Position numbers and translations under genes: made by a program. Below the pieces are notes generated by a model. The model worked only from the letters and a program-made list of their open reading frames with translations. It ran no database searches and had not been told where the DNA came from. From an uncultured Marinobacter sp. (GTDB lineage: Bacteria; Pseudomonadota; Gammaproteobacteria; Pseudomonadales; Oleiphilaceae), in contig NZ_CAJXKQ010000002.1 of assembly GCF_913055835.1 (NCBI RefSeq), positions 62,001-126,000 of the forward strand: 64,000 nt of DNA, written 5' to 3'. This document shows, piece by piece, positions 36,825 to 46,347 of this stretch (position 1 is the first letter of the stretch; every line of letters begins with the position of its first letter).

Positions 36825-37976
36825 TCAGATTTTCAGCTTGAACCCGATTGCCCTGAAACTGTCCTGCAGGGATTTGCTTGTGCCCTTGAGCTGAATCTTG
36901 AGGCTGGAGCATTCCCGACGCACCGGATAATCCCGGCGCAGTCTGTCAAACGCGACACCTCGCTCTTCCGGCGAGCCTGTCATGGCATTACGAAGCCTTG
37001 CATCATCTCGACGCGGGTCATAACAGGCTCTCAAAGCGATGCGAATAGCATCCTCTTCATCGGCGGAGCTGGTAAAGGAAATCTTGCTCAACGCTGGCTC
37101 CGGCAGAAACTGGCCCGCTTTTTTGCGAACCGGCAGGCCCAGGAAGTGGCTCAGGGCCTGATAGATCATTTCGGTTCCCTGTACCTTGCCTTCCAGGCTG
37201 TACCCAGCAATGTGCGGTGTCGCCAGCCAGACCCGGTCAACCAGCTCGGGATGAATCCTGGGTTCCTGCTCCCAGACATCCAGGGCCACCGTGGGCGCAT
37301 TGGCCTGCTCAAGGCGGGCCAGCAACGCTGAAGACTCGATGACCTCTCCCCTACCCGCATTAATAAGAAGCTGATCCGAACCCAGGCTCTCAAGTTCGGC
37401 ACGGCCGATCATGCCCAGGGTGGGATGATCTCCCTCGCGGGTCAGCGGTGTATGCAGGGACACCACGTCACATTTCATCGCTTCTTCAAGCGCCACGAAC
37501 TCCTGATCGTCTTCTTCTCTGTCTGCCCTGGGTGGATCGCAAAGGCGGACATCAAACCCCAGCCGCTCCAGCTTGTGCGCCAGCTCACCTCCAACATTGC
37601 CGACACCCACGATGCCGACACTGAGCTGGGACCAGTCTACAAGCCCGCGCCGTTCAGCATGCAGTGACAGCACAGACAGCACATACTCCGCCACACTGTT
37701 GGCGTTGCAGCCGGGCGCCGCAGAAAACCGGATTCCCGCTTGTTCCAGCCAGTCCAGATCGACATGATCGGTACCGATGGTGGATGTGCCGACAAAGCGG
37801 ACCCGGCTGCCCTCCAGGAGCTTGCGGTTTACCCTGGTGACGGAACGAACCAGCAGTATGTCGGCGTCCCGGACATCCTCGTTCGACAGGGTTCGACCGG
37901 ACACTCGCCGGATTTCACCGATGTCTCCAAAGAAGGAGTCCAGTAGGGGAATGTTTTCGTCTGCTACGATCAACAT
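36825..37976 (-). CDS. pdxB: Erythronate-4-phosphate dehydrogenase PdxB
   Basis: PdxB oxidises 4-phosphoerythronate in the DXP-dependent vitamin B6 pathway. The 383-aa product begins with IVADENIPLLDSFFG. It has the Rossmann motif VGIVGVGNVGGELAHKL, the catalytic Arg in LINAGRGEVIESSALL, His in TPHIAGYSLEGKVQGTEM, and the PdxB-specific C-terminal dimerisation domain after residue 290. It is upstream of, and convergent with, htpX; the helicase gene precedes it by 17 bp on the same strand. Confidence 0.95.
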   Translation of the reverse strand: MLIVADENIPLLDSFFGDIGEIRRVSGRTLSNEDVRDADILLVRSVTRVNRKLLEGSRVRFVGTSTIGTDHVDLDWLEQAGIRFSAAPGCNANSVAEYVLSVLSLHAERRGLVDWSQLSVGIVGVGNVGGELAHKLERLGFDVRLCDPPRADREEDDQEFVALEEAMKCDVVSLHTPLTREGDHPTLGMIGRAELESLGSDQLLINAGRGEVIESSALLARLEQANAPTVALDVWEQEPRIHPELVDRVWLATPHIAGYSLEGKVQGTEMIYQALSHFLGLPVRKKAGQFLPEPALSKISFTSSADEEDAIRIALRACYDPRRDDARLRNAMTGSPEERGVAFDRLRRDYPVRRECSSLKIQLKGTSKSLQDSFRAIGFKLKI

Positions 37977-37993
37977 GATGATGTCCGGCCCTG

Positions 37994-39277
37994 TCAGTTC
38001 CTGCGCTGACGCTGATTACGCCCACCCTGACCACGACCACCCGAACCCTGGGGACGTCGGCCACGTTTGCGGGTAATCGGCGGGTTTTCCATCGGCGCCA
38101 TGAGCGATTCATCGGGCACTGCGGTCTTCAGCTTCTGGCTGATGTAGGTTTCGATGGCCGGCAGCGCGAAAGAATCATCCTCACCGGCAAAACTGATGGA
38201 AACCCCATGCTTGCCAGCCCTGCCCGTGCGCCCGATACGATGCACATAATCTTCGGCATTATCCGGCAGATTGTAGTTGAAAACGTGGGTGACGCCGTTG
38301 ACGTGAATGCCACGGCCGGCCACATCGGTTGCCACCAGCACCTGGATACTGCCCTTCTTGAACTGATCCAGGGTTTTCAGGCGTTTGTTCTGGGCGATCT
38401 CACCAGACATCAAAGCCACCTTGACACCCTGGTTCCTCAAATCTTCCTCCAGATCGCGGCACTGATCCCGACGATTGGCAAATACCAGCGCCTTTTCCAC
38501 TTCCGGACGTTTCAGGAAATTCACCAGAACCGGAAGCTTCTCATCCTCGCCCACCAGATACACCGTCTGCTCAACCCGTTCCGCCGTTTTCTGCTCCGGC
38601 TCTATTTCCACGAACTCGGCGTTGCTCGTCCACATGGAGGCGAGATTGAGCACATCCTGGTTGAAGGTGGCACTGAACAGCAGCGTCTGGCGCTCCTCCT
38701 TGGGTGTGCACTTGCGGATGATCCGCTTCACATCCGGGATGAAGCCCATGTCGAGCATCCGATCCGCTTCGTCCAGAATCAGGATATCGAGCTGATCCAG
38801 GAACACGTCCTGGGATCCGAGAAAATCGATGAGGCGCCCCGGAGTGGCAACGAGGATGTCGACAATCTCGTTCTGCAACTGGTCCCGTTGCTTGTCATAG
38901 TTCATGCCGCCTACAACCGTCACCACATTGTGCCCGGTGTGCTTGCATAACTGTTCTGCATCCTTCGCGATCTGCATCGCCAGCTCCCGCGTGGGAGCCA
39001 GGGCAAGTACCCGGGGCTCCGAAGCGAAACGGTCTTTCTCGGGAACCGGAGTTTCCAGCAGACTCTGGATGGCTGTAATCAGAAACGCGGCGGTTTTACC
39101 AGTACCGGTTTGCGCCTGACCAATCAGGTCTTCGCAGGCCAGTGTCCAGGGCAGCGTTTCTGCCTGTATGGGTGTGCAGTATTCAAAACCAATGGCCGTA
39201 ATGGCATCCAGCAAACGCTTGTCGAGGTTCAGGTCACTGAATCTCAGGTCGCCGGTGTGTTTTGGGTCAGATGTCAT
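37994..39277 (-). CDS. rhlB: DEAD-box ATP-dependent RNA helicase, RhlB type
   Basis: The 427-aa protein has all DEAD-box motifs: Q motif region CTPIQAETLPWTL, AQTGTGKTAAF (I), APTRELA (Ia), DEADRMLDMGF (II), FSAT (III), VATDVAGRGIHV (V) and HRIGRTGRAG (VI). N-terminal FSDLNLDKRLLDAI and the basic, Gly/Arg-rich tail (RGRRPQGSGGRGQGG) match RhlB, the RNA-degradosome-associated helicase. RhlB function in a degradosome here is inference from family; other DEAD-box paralogues are possible. Confidence 0.9.
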   Translation of the reverse strand: MTSDPKHTGDLRFSDLNLDKRLLDAITAIGFEYCTPIQAETLPWTLACEDLIGQAQTGTGKTAAFLITAIQSLLETPVPEKDRFASEPRVLALAPTRELAMQIAKDAEQLCKHTGHNVVTVVGGMNYDKQRDQLQNEIVDILVATPGRLIDFLGSQDVFLDQLDILILDEADRMLDMGFIPDVKRIIRKCTPKEERQTLLFSATFNQDVLNLASMWTSNAEFVEIEPEQKTAERVEQTVYLVGEDEKLPVLVNFLKRPEVEKALVFANRRDQCRDLEEDLRNQGVKVALMSGEIAQNKRLKTLDQFKKGSIQVLVATDVAGRGIHVNGVTHVFNYNLPDNAEDYVHRIGRTGRAGKHGVSISFAGEDDSFALPAIETYISQKLKTAVPDESLMAPMENPPITRKRGRRPQGSGGRGQGGRNQRQRRN

Positions 39278-39283
39278 AAAGTC

Positions 39284-39865
39284 TCAGTTTTCCTGGGAAT
39301 GTCCTGATTCAGAATATAACGGAGCAATACGCCGGGCATCCTCGTGCCAGCGCTCTTCAAGGGCTTCTCCGGTGCCATAAAACGTTGCCAGCGCATCAAG
39401 AAATGTCTGGGCTCGGGGTGGCAACCCCCGTACCAGATACTCGCCTGCCTGATTCCGAACGTTGTGCCGGAAACGCCCTTCATTGGCAGCGCCAACGCCC
39501 GAAAGGTTGTCCACACTGATGTGAAAACGGGACCCTGCAGCCACAGAAAACAACCATTCGATGGCCTGAGGCTTGACCTCAACACGCTCAAACGCCTGTT
39601 GCTGCTGCAGTGTACGGCCATCCGGACAGTACCAGTAACCATAGTCATGAAGTGTGCGCCGGTACTCACCAGCAATACACCAGTGGCTTATTTCATGCAA
39701 AGCACTGGCATAATAGCCATGGGCAAAAACTACCTGAGCAAGGCCTTCGGGCCCGCTGGCAGGCAGGTATTCAGGTTCACCGCTGCCTTTGACCAGAACT
39801 GTCCGGTATGCTTCCCGGAAAAGGTCATTAAACAGCATGATAAGATCATTTGGGCTCGGATTCAT
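39284..39865 (-). CDS. epmC: Elongation factor P hydroxylase EpmC (YfcM)
   Basis: EpmC hydroxylates the beta-lysylated lysine of EF-P. The 193-aa protein aligns closely with E. coli YfcM: EPEYLPAS, VVFAHGYYASALHEISHWCIAG (the HExxH-like metal-binding region), DYGYWYCPDGRT and VEVKPQAIEWLFSVAAG. The ATG at 39865 is chosen because the 23 upstream codons are not family-like. It lies 6 bp before the helicase gene on the same strand and is divergent from dsbD. EpmA and EpmB are not in this window. Confidence 0.93.
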   Translation of the reverse strand: MNPSPNDLIMLFNDLFREAYRTVLVKGSGEPEYLPASGPEGLAQVVFAHGYYASALHEISHWCIAGEYRRTLHDYGYWYCPDGRTLQQQQAFERVEVKPQAIEWLFSVAAGSRFHISVDNLSGVGAANEGRFRHNVRNQAGEYLVRGLPPRAQTFLDALATFYGTGEALEERWHEDARRIAPLYSESGHSQEN

Positions 39866-40052
39866 TGGGTGGCTATTGTGCGACTTTACCGCCCCCAATA
39901 CCAGAGGGAACTTTGACAGGCCCCTGGTGTCCATTGCTGGCGTGAGCCGGCAGCGATTGCGCTGTAACAGTCCGACTCCAAGAGAGTCTGTTCAAAGAGA
40001 CACTAACCGGGAAATTGTACAATCAATGATGGCTTTCACTGCAGTATCGAAG

Positions 40053-41921
40053 ATGAAACGCCAACGGGCGAATCCACTGCGCCTGTTTCTTGCACTCACC
40101 CTTGCGCTTCTTGCCTCCCCTTCAACCTGGGCTCTTGGTAGCAACGGGGGCTCCCTGTTTGGCGGCCAGGGTAACGAGTTTCTCCCTGTGGACGAAGCAT
40201 TGCCTTTCAGCTTCACCACTGACGCTGACGCCGTCGTTTTGTCCTGGAATATCACACCCGGACACTATCTTTATCGCGAACGGGTAAGCATTAGCGCCAC
40301 CAATCCCGATGTAGAACTCGGCGAGCCGGTGTTTTCGGCGCCAGGTACGGTGACTGAAGACGAATTCTTCGGCAGAACCGAAGTGTTTTTCGACCCCATT
40401 GAAGCCCGAGTTCCTGTTTCGCTTCCGGCCGGCGTCCGGGAAGCCCAACTGCAGGTAACCTATCAGGGCTGCGCCAAGGCGGGGCTGTGTTATCCGCCCC
40501 AGACACGGGATGTACTTTTCTACCAGGGCAACGGCGGCTCAGGCTCTCCCGCTGCGTCGACTGCCGGCATTCCGGGCAGCGGCAGCACTCCCGTCAACAC
40601 CGAAACCGCCACCGGGCTTGCAGGCTTTCTCGCCCAGCAATCTACCCTCGTGATCGCAGGCGTGTTTTTGTTGCTGGGGCTTGGATTGACCTTCACCCCG
40701 TGCGTTTTGCCCATGGTACCGATTATTTCATCCCTGGTTTCCGGCAGGAACACAAGAACCACCGGGCACGCCCTGCTCCTGTCCGGCAGTTACGTTCTGG
40801 GTATGGCACTGACCTATGCCGCAGCCGGCGTGCTGACTGGTCTTCTGGGTGCCAGCTTCAATCTTCAGGCGCAGCTGCAATCACCCTGGGTTTTAAGCAT
40901 CTTTGCGCTGCTGTTCGTGGTTTTTGCGCTATCCATGTTCGATCTGTTCGAAATCCAGCTACCGCGCTTCATTCGTGAACCACTCAATGACGCCAGCCAC
41001 CGGCTCACCGGAAGCCGGGTTGTCAGCATCTTCGGAATTGGCGCCCTGTCTGCCCTGATTGTGTCCCCCTGTGTATCTGCTCCGCTGGCCGGCAGCCTTT
41101 TGTATATATCCACCACCCAAGATGCGGTCATCGGCGGTGTCGCCCTTTTTTCACTCGGCCTCGGCATGGGCATTCCTTTGATTCTAGTGGCGGTGGGAGG
41201 TCGGAAACTGCTGCCAACCACCGGCCACTGGATGACTGCGGTAAAACACTTCTATGGTGTGATGTTGCTGGCGGTGGCCATCTGGCTGGTTGAGCGCCTG
41301 GTCCCGGGGTGGCTGGCACTGACACTCTGGGGCCTTCTCGTTGCCATCACCGGCGTCCAGTTGGGCGCCTTTGATGCGGCCAAGGCAGGTTGGGAGCGAA
41401 CCCGTAAAGGCCTTGGCCTGGTACTTTTCGCCTACGGCCTCGCTTTGCTGGCGGGCGCGGTGGGCGGGGCCAATGACCCCCTGAAACCTCTGGCGCCCTT
41501 TACAGTAGCATCTGCATCGTCCGGCGCAGCGGGCACTGGAAGTCTCCAGCACGCGGATTTTGTGCGCGTGGAACAACCTTCTGAAATCCGGGCAATGATG
41601 CAACAGGCCCGGCAACAGGGCCGGCCCGTTATGCTGGATTTCTATGCTGACTGGTGTATTTCCTGCAAGGTCATGGAGCGCAATGTGTTCAGCAAGCCGG
41701 ATGTCATACAGGCGCTTGCCCCCTACACGTTGCTACAGATCGACATGACCGACAACACGCCGGAACAACAGGCCATGCTGGACGAACTTGGCCTGTTCGG
41801 ACCGCCCGCCATTCTGTTCTATGGCAGCAATGGCGAAGAGCTTTCACAGGGAAGGGTGCTGGGCGAAATGGATCGGGAGGAATTTCTTGGTCACCTCCGG
41901 ACCCTGCGCCCGGAGGTTTAG
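40053..41921 (+). CDS. dsbD: Thiol:disulfide interchange protein DsbD
   Basis: DsbD carries electrons from cytoplasmic thioredoxin across the inner membrane to periplasmic DsbC, DsbG and cytochrome c maturation factors. From ATG 40053 the product is 622 aa. It has a signal peptide (MKRQR, hydrophobic residues 8-26), the periplasmic alpha domain with YQGCAKAGLCYPPQ, and eight membrane helices with TPCVLPMVPI and VSPCVSAPLAGSL. The thioredoxin-like gamma domain has FYADWCISCKVMERNVF. ATGs at 40026 and 40029 are alternative starts. Its activity is relevant to the c-type cytochromes CcoO and CcoP encoded in this window. Confidence 0.93.
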   Translation: MKRQRANPLRLFLALTLALLASPSTWALGSNGGSLFGGQGNEFLPVDEALPFSFTTDADAVVLSWNITPGHYLYRERVSISATNPDVELGEPVFSAPGTVTEDEFFGRTEVFFDPIEARVPVSLPAGVREAQLQVTYQGCAKAGLCYPPQTRDVLFYQGNGGSGSPAASTAGIPGSGSTPVNTETATGLAGFLAQQSTLVIAGVFLLLGLGLTFTPCVLPMVPIISSLVSGRNTRTTGHALLLSGSYVLGMALTYAAAGVLTGLLGASFNLQAQLQSPWVLSIFALLFVVFALSMFDLFEIQLPRFIREPLNDASHRLTGSRVVSIFGIGALSALIVSPCVSAPLAGSLLYISTTQDAVIGGVALFSLGLGMGIPLILVAVGGRKLLPTTGHWMTAVKHFYGVMLLAVAIWLVERLVPGWLALTLWGLLVAITGVQLGAFDAAKAGWERTRKGLGLVLFAYGLALLAGAVGGANDPLKPLAPFTVASASSGAAGTGSLQHADFVRVEQPSEIRAMMQQARQQGRPVMLDFYADWCISCKVMERNVFSKPDVIQALAPYTLLQIDMTDNTPEQQAMLDELGLFGPPAILFYGSNGEELSQGRVLGEMDREEFLGHLRTLRPEV

Positions 41922-41936
41922 CAATGGGGGCGTCAG

Positions 41937-42173
41937 TTACCCTCGGCGTATCAGGTAGATAAACAGGTCATCATCCTCAACCTGGTTTATCAGCTCGTGA
42001 CCAAGGAACTGACAGAACCTGGGTATGTCACGGGTAGTGGAAGGATCAGTGGCTACAACCCGCAGCACCCCACCGGGTTGAACATCGTTGATCCGGTTAT
42101 GAAGCATCATGACCGGCTCCGGGCAAAAAAGCCCGCGGGCGTCCAGCTCCAGATCGTATTCGGTTGCCTTCAC
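41937..42173 (-). CDS. tusA: TusA family sulfur carrier protein
   Basis: The 78-aa protein has the TusA signature [19 protein letters not shown] with the persulfide-carrying Cys at about residue 17, and [20 protein letters not shown]. TusA relays sulfur from IscS toward MnmA for tRNA thiolation; mnmA is in this window. The start is GTG at 42173 after AGGAGAG. It is convergent with dsbD, 15 bp away. Confidence 0.92.
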   Translation of the reverse strand: MKATEYDLELDARGLFCPEPVMMLHNRINDVQPGGVLRVVATDPSTTRDIPRFCQFLGHELINQVEDDDLFIYLIRRG

Positions 42174-42259
42174 ACTAACTCTCCTGTCAATGAACCTGAT
42201 TTTTCGTAAAAACCTGCTAAATTATTGTTTATAACAGTTAAAACACGTGGAGGTTTGCC
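42174..42259. other. AT-rich divergent intergenic region
   Basis: This 86-bp stretch is markedly AT-rich compared with the surroundings. It contains the extended -10-like TGCTAAATT (42215-42223) and TATAAC (42230-42235) on the plus strand, ahead of the ABM-domain gene. The ribosome-binding site GTGGAGG for that gene lies at its right end. Confidence 0.4.
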
Positions 42260-42550
42260 ATGATCAGGGTTCTCATTGAACGCCATATTGCTGAAACACT
42301 TGAAACAGCATACGAAGAACGCTCCCGCAAGGTTCTCCAGCAGGCTGTCAGTGCCCCCGGCTTTATATCCGGCGAGACCCTGGTCGACAGCCATGACCCC
42401 AATCACCGCATAACACTGGCAAACTGGCGGTCAGAAGCAGACTGGGACCGCTGGTTTCACTCCGATGAACGCCGTGAGCTCATGCTGGAGCTTGTCCCCA
42501 TGATGGACGAAGAGGAGCACATCACGGTCCTGGAGCAAAGCGCCTTTTAA
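42260..42550 (+). CDS. ABM-domain small protein (antibiotic biosynthesis monooxygenase fold)
   Basis: The 96-aa protein resembles single-domain ABM-fold proteins. Visible segments are MIRVLIERHIAETLETAYEE, APGFISGETLVD and ITLANWRSEADWDRWFHSDER. Despite the family name, most such proteins have no known link to antibiotic synthesis; some are heme-degrading or quinone-modifying monooxygenases. The catalytic Asn/Trp set cannot be assigned here. It is divergent from tusA and overlaps the 3' end of rlmM by 4 bp. Confidence 0.8.
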   Translation: MIRVLIERHIAETLETAYEERSRKVLQQAVSAPGFISGETLVDSHDPNHRITLANWRSEADWDRWFHSDERRELMLELVPMMDEEEHITVLEQSAF

Positions 42551-43623
42551 CCTGTCCGCTCAATGAAACAGGTGATCTCCTCCCTGTCATGATACAAGTG
42601 GCGGGCCTTGAGACGAAAGCCAATGCCCGCCGCTCTCAGACCGCTGACCAGTATGTCCCGGCAGATCAACCACTCGTCGTACCGCTTTTTCATCGGCAAC
42701 TTGAGATTGAACACCGTATAACGGCAAAGACCCTCACCAACCCATGTCACCGCCAGCTTCGCGGTTTTCCGGGGCTGATCCACGATGTCGCAGACCATCC
42801 AGTCAATTCCCCGTTTCGGACGCCAACCATAGCCATCCGCTTCCACATGCTCCACCTGCCCCGATGCCATCAATTCATCGTTCATCGGGCCGTTGTCGAC
42901 TGCAGTTACGTTCATCCCCTGGCGAACAAGCTGCCAGGTCCAGCCGCCGGGCGCGGCACCAAGATCTGCAGCCTTCTTGCCACCGCCGAGGTAGTCCAGT
43001 TCCTGTTCCGGAGGCAGGAACACTTTCCAGGCCTCCTCCAGCTTGAGCGCGGAACGACTGGGCGCCGATGCCGGCAGCCGCAGTCGCGGAATGCCGCCGA
43101 CGAACCTGGCCCGGTTATCCGCGAGGCTGTACCCCACTACCACCGAAGCGAAGTCCGGCAGGAAAACCTCTAGCCGGGCCGGAGCGGAGGCATTCTGGTC
43201 GGGCTTAAGCAGGCCGGCTCCACGCAAGCCTCGGGATAAGGGCGACACCCACTTCCGGCCAAAGTTTCCAAGGTCTCCGTCCGCGTTGTTTTCCGGTAGC
43301 CGGACTTCCAGCCGCGCACACCCCGGGAAACCGCGCCCAAGCCCGCGGATTCCCTCGATAACGGCGCCGACCCTGTCCGTCTCCGGCAGGCGGAATTGCC
43401 CCAAAACGACGATCCAGTCGCGCACGAAGACGAGCTCCGCGAGCGGCAGACGGGCCATCACATCATCCGCGATTTCCGGAGCAGCCGGATAGAACCGCAC
43501 CAGCCCCTGGTCTTTCAGGGGCTCGAAATACCCGAAAATACCCCGCTCCGCGGCCGAGTCGGTCACTTCACGGCCGGCTTCAGTTTCGAAACCAGGCCGG
43601 CAAAATACGAGAATCTGTTCCAT
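42547..43623 (-). CDS. rlmM: 23S rRNA 2'-O-ribose C2498 methyltransferase RlmM
   Basis: RlmM methylates the ribose of C2498 in 23S rRNA with S-adenosylmethionine. The 358-aa product has an N-terminal THUMP-like region (residues about 50-165) and a Rossmann methyltransferase domain with KAADLGAAPGGWTWQLVRQGM (SAM site) and VDNGPMNDELM. The catalytic-type region DWMVCDIVDQP and the C-terminal LYHDREEITCF follow. The ATG at 43623 (MEQILVFCRPGFE) matches the family start; 12 upstream codons are open but not conserved. Confidence 0.94.
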   Translation of the reverse strand: MEQILVFCRPGFETEAGREVTDSAAERGIFGYFEPLKDQGLVRFYPAAPEIADDVMARLPLAELVFVRDWIVVLGQFRLPETDRVGAVIEGIRGLGRGFPGCARLEVRLPENNADGDLGNFGRKWVSPLSRGLRGAGLLKPDQNASAPARLEVFLPDFASVVVGYSLADNRARFVGGIPRLRLPASAPSRSALKLEEAWKVFLPPEQELDYLGGGKKAADLGAAPGGWTWQLVRQGMNVTAVDNGPMNDELMASGQVEHVEADGYGWRPKRGIDWMVCDIVDQPRKTAKLAVTWVGEGLCRYTVFNLKLPMKKRYDEWLICRDILVSGLRAAGIGFRLKARHLYHDREEITCFIERTG

Positions 43624-43735
43624 GCGTTTCCTGAATGAGGGTTGAAGACCAACCCGCAAAAGTTGAATCTGTTTAACAGCGCAGATTGTCCTCTCTGGCT
43701 ACACTTCCCGCTCTGATAACCGCGGGAAGCCATGA

Positions 43736-45577
43736 ATGACGTCCGTTTTGCGCTTGATTGCCATTCTCAGCCTTTTGCTGATCCCTGCACTGGCGCTGCC
43801 AGACACAGGATCCTTCCCGTCCGGCTGCCCCACACTGGAGGCAACCGATCCTGCTGCGCGCGCTTCCCTGATGCAATATATCTGCTATTACAGTGCTCCG
43901 CCGGACGCGCCCGGCCATACAGCCAAGGATCCGGCAGGGCTTCCGGAAGATCTGGAGTGGACGCCGGCAAACGGGCGGGACCTGGTTTTCAGCCACACCA
44001 AATCCGTTTACTGGGTCCATCTGCTGGTCAGGAACTCCGGGGCTGAGCGCGCCAGCTGGTTCCTGAAGCTCAACTATCCCCTGCTGGACGAAGTTACATT
44101 CTGGCAAACCGGAGAGGATACTACAGAGACACTTGTTACCGGTGATCAACGCCCCTTCGCATCCCGGGCGGTAGACTACCGGTATTTTCTGCTCCCCGTC
44201 ACCCTGGATGGCGGTGAAACCCGTTCCCTAACGATCCGGATCCATAGTAATGGCGCGCTCAATGTGCCGCTCAGCTTTGAAACTGCGGCAGAAGTCATTG
44301 CACGAAGCAACCACCTTACCCTGACCCACGGGCTTTTCTATGGCGCCCTCCTGGTGTTCGCAGTATTCAACCTGTTGCTTTTTTTCAGCTCCGGAACCGG
44401 CTATTACTTCTATAACGCGTTCTATCTGGCGGCGCTGGGGCTCTTTCTGTTCGCCATGGGCGGATTTGCCAACCAGTACTTCTGGCCGGACAACGCCAGC
44501 TTTGCCAATACCTCCATTCCTCTTTCGTTGTCGCTGTGCGCCCTGGCCATGATACTTTTTGGCCGGTCGTTCCTGGAAGTTGAGAGAGGAACCATCCCGG
44601 ATACCGTGCTCAAGGGTCAGGCCTGGTTCTGTATCGGATTCCTAGTGCTGACTTTGATCCTGCCTTACAACAAGACCATCCTGCTCAACACGGTTCTGGC
44701 GATGACGGTCATCTCCAGCCTGTTCATTATTGCAGCCGTCCGCTGGAAGCAAGGCTATCAACCTGCAATCTGGTATCTTCTGGCGTGGCTGATCATGCTC
44801 GTTGGTGGCCTCATTTACGCCCTGGCGGCCTTCGGCTATCTCACGGATTTCCTGGCGAGGGAAGCACTGATGCAGTCAGCGGTGGGTGGACAGGTGATCC
44901 TGCTGAACTACGCCATGGTGCAACGATGGCGCCTGCTCAACCAGAAACTGCTGGACGTGGAACACGGCGCAAGGACAGAACTGGAATTCAAGGTGCACGA
45001 GCGCACTGCGCAGCTCAGAAACACCATGAGAGAGCTGGAAAAGGCCAACCGTAAATTATCGACGATGAGCCTGAACGACGCTCTCACCGGGCTGTACAAC
45101 CGAAGACACCTTAACAACATATTCCCTGAACTTTGCGCCGAAGCCCGTCGTAACTCCCAACCATTGACCCTGGCCCTGGTGGACGCCGACCATTTCAAGA
45201 CTATCAATGACACCTGGGGCCACGGATTCGGAGATACCTGTCTGCAATTCATAGCCGAAATGCTCACCCGGCATGTAAAGCGTCCAAGGGATGTAGCTAT
45301 CCGTTTCGGCGGTGAGGAATTTGCCCTGCTGCTGCCCGGAACCGATGCGGCCGGTGCCATGAACGTCTGCGCCGCATTGCTGAGTGATATCGCCAACACC
45401 CCGCTCTCGTCGCCGGACGGCACCAGGGTACGACTGACTCTGAGCGCTGGCATCGCGTCACTGAAGCCTGACGAGACTCAAAACCAGCTGTTCGAGCGAG
45501 CGGATGAAGCCCTTTACCGGGCAAAAAGCGAGGGCCGCAACCGTGCCCGGTTATCCGAAGCTATTGAGGTGGAGTGA
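43736..45577 (+). CDS. Diguanylate cyclase with 7TMR-DISM sensor
   Basis: The 613-aa protein starts with a signal peptide (residues 1-20). A periplasmic 7TMR-DISMED2-type beta-sandwich follows (about 65-190, including SVYWVHLLVRNSG and SWFLKLNYPLLDEVTFW). Next come seven membrane helices (about 195-400) and a coiled coil (405-440). It ends in a GGDEF domain (about 440-605) with active-site GGEEF at 525-529 and an intact inhibitory I-site RPRD five residues before it. It should make c-di-GMP in response to an extracellular, possibly carbohydrate, ligand. The ligand is unknown. Confidence 0.92.
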   Translation: MTSVLRLIAILSLLLIPALALPDTGSFPSGCPTLEATDPAARASLMQYICYYSAPPDAPGHTAKDPAGLPEDLEWTPANGRDLVFSHTKSVYWVHLLVRNSGAERASWFLKLNYPLLDEVTFWQTGEDTTETLVTGDQRPFASRAVDYRYFLLPVTLDGGETRSLTIRIHSNGALNVPLSFETAAEVIARSNHLTLTHGLFYGALLVFAVFNLLLFFSSGTGYYFYNAFYLAALGLFLFAMGGFANQYFWPDNASFANTSIPLSLSLCALAMILFGRSFLEVERGTIPDTVLKGQAWFCIGFLVLTLILPYNKTILLNTVLAMTVISSLFIIAAVRWKQGYQPAIWYLLAWLIMLVGGLIYALAAFGYLTDFLAREALMQSAVGGQVILLNYAMVQRWRLLNQKLLDVEHGARTELEFKVHERTAQLRNTMRELEKANRKLSTMSLNDALTGLYNRRHLNNIFPELCAEARRNSQPLTLALVDADHFKTINDTWGHGFGDTCLQFIAEMLTRHVKRPRDVAIRFGGEEFALLLPGTDAAGAMNVCAALLSDIANTPLSSPDGTRVRLTLSAGIASLKPDETQNQLFERADEALYRAKSEGRNRARLSEAIEVE

Positions 45578-45580
45578 AGA

Positions 45581-46237
45581 TCAGGCCGATAGTCGCTCAT
45601 CCGCGAAGATCCTGGTTTCCCTGGCAGCCAACGCAATCAATTCACTTTGTGTCAGCGCCTGACTTTTCAGTGGCTGGAAGTCGTGATTGCCGCCTTCCAG
45701 CCAGCGCAGACTGATGGTTTCCAGCTCCTTCTCGTGGCCGTCCATTTCGGCGGGCTTGCCGAAAGGATCCCTGGTTCCCTGAAGCACCAGCATGGGGCAG
45801 TGGAGATCCTGGAAATGAGCAGTCCGCCAACGGTCCGGTTTTCCCGGCGGGTGAAACGGATAGCCAAAACAGACAACACCATCAATGCCTTCCCTGCGGC
45901 TGGCAAGAATACTTGCCATCCGGCCGCCCATGGACTTGCCTCCCACCAGGATCAAACTTCCGCTTCCCTGCTCTGCCCGCACCTGGTCTATCACCCTGGA
46001 GAAATACTCCAGTAAGACCGGCTCGCGGTCAGGGGGACGCTTTTTTCCATCCTGGCGTCGTTTCTGCATATAAGGGAACTCGAAACGAACCGTTTCGATA
46101 CCCTCACGCTCAAGCGCCGCAGAGAGCTCTTCCATAAAGGGCGAGTCGGCCGGCGCACCCGCACCGTGCGCCAGAATCAGCACGACTTTAGAAGGACTTT
46201 CATAGCCTTTGGTCTTAATCAACTCCACAGAATTCAC
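45581..46237 (-). CDS. Alpha/beta hydrolase family protein (KANL3/Tex30-like)
   Basis: The 218-aa protein has VVLILAHGAGAPADSPFME at the N-terminus, the nucleophile elbow LVGGKSMGGRMASILASR (Ser in GKSMGG), an acidic residue in VLQGTRDPFG and His in LEGGNHDF. This gives a complete Ser-Asp-His triad in the alpha/beta hydrolase fold. The KANL3/Tex30-like branch is typified by this HGAGAP motif. The substrate is unknown. The start is GTG at 46237. It is convergent with the diguanylate cyclase gene, with a 3-bp gap. Confidence 0.85.
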   Translation of the reverse strand: MNSVELIKTKGYESPSKVVLILAHGAGAPADSPFMEELSAALEREGIETVRFEFPYMQKRRQDGKKRPPDREPVLLEYFSRVIDQVRAEQGSGSLILVGGKSMGGRMASILASRREGIDGVVCFGYPFHPPGKPDRWRTAHFQDLHCPMLVLQGTRDPFGKPAEMDGHEKELETISLRWLEGGNHDFQPLKSQALTQSELIALAARETRIFADERLSA

Positions 46238-46347
46238 CTCATCCGGTTAAGCGACTATCATTGCATTCAGGCAACACTCATTCCCTGCGCTGAAACAACT
46301 ACAGAAACGGCACTGAAAAGGAAGCCATGTTGCTGATTTCGGCGCAT

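Noticed and set aside
39789..40052. N-terminal extension of dsbD
   Set aside because: It overlaps epmC on the other strand and would bury the clear DsbD signal peptide.
42260..42550. Antibiotic biosynthesis gene suggested by the ABM family name
   Set aside because: Single ABM-fold proteins are widespread and there is no biosynthetic cluster around it.
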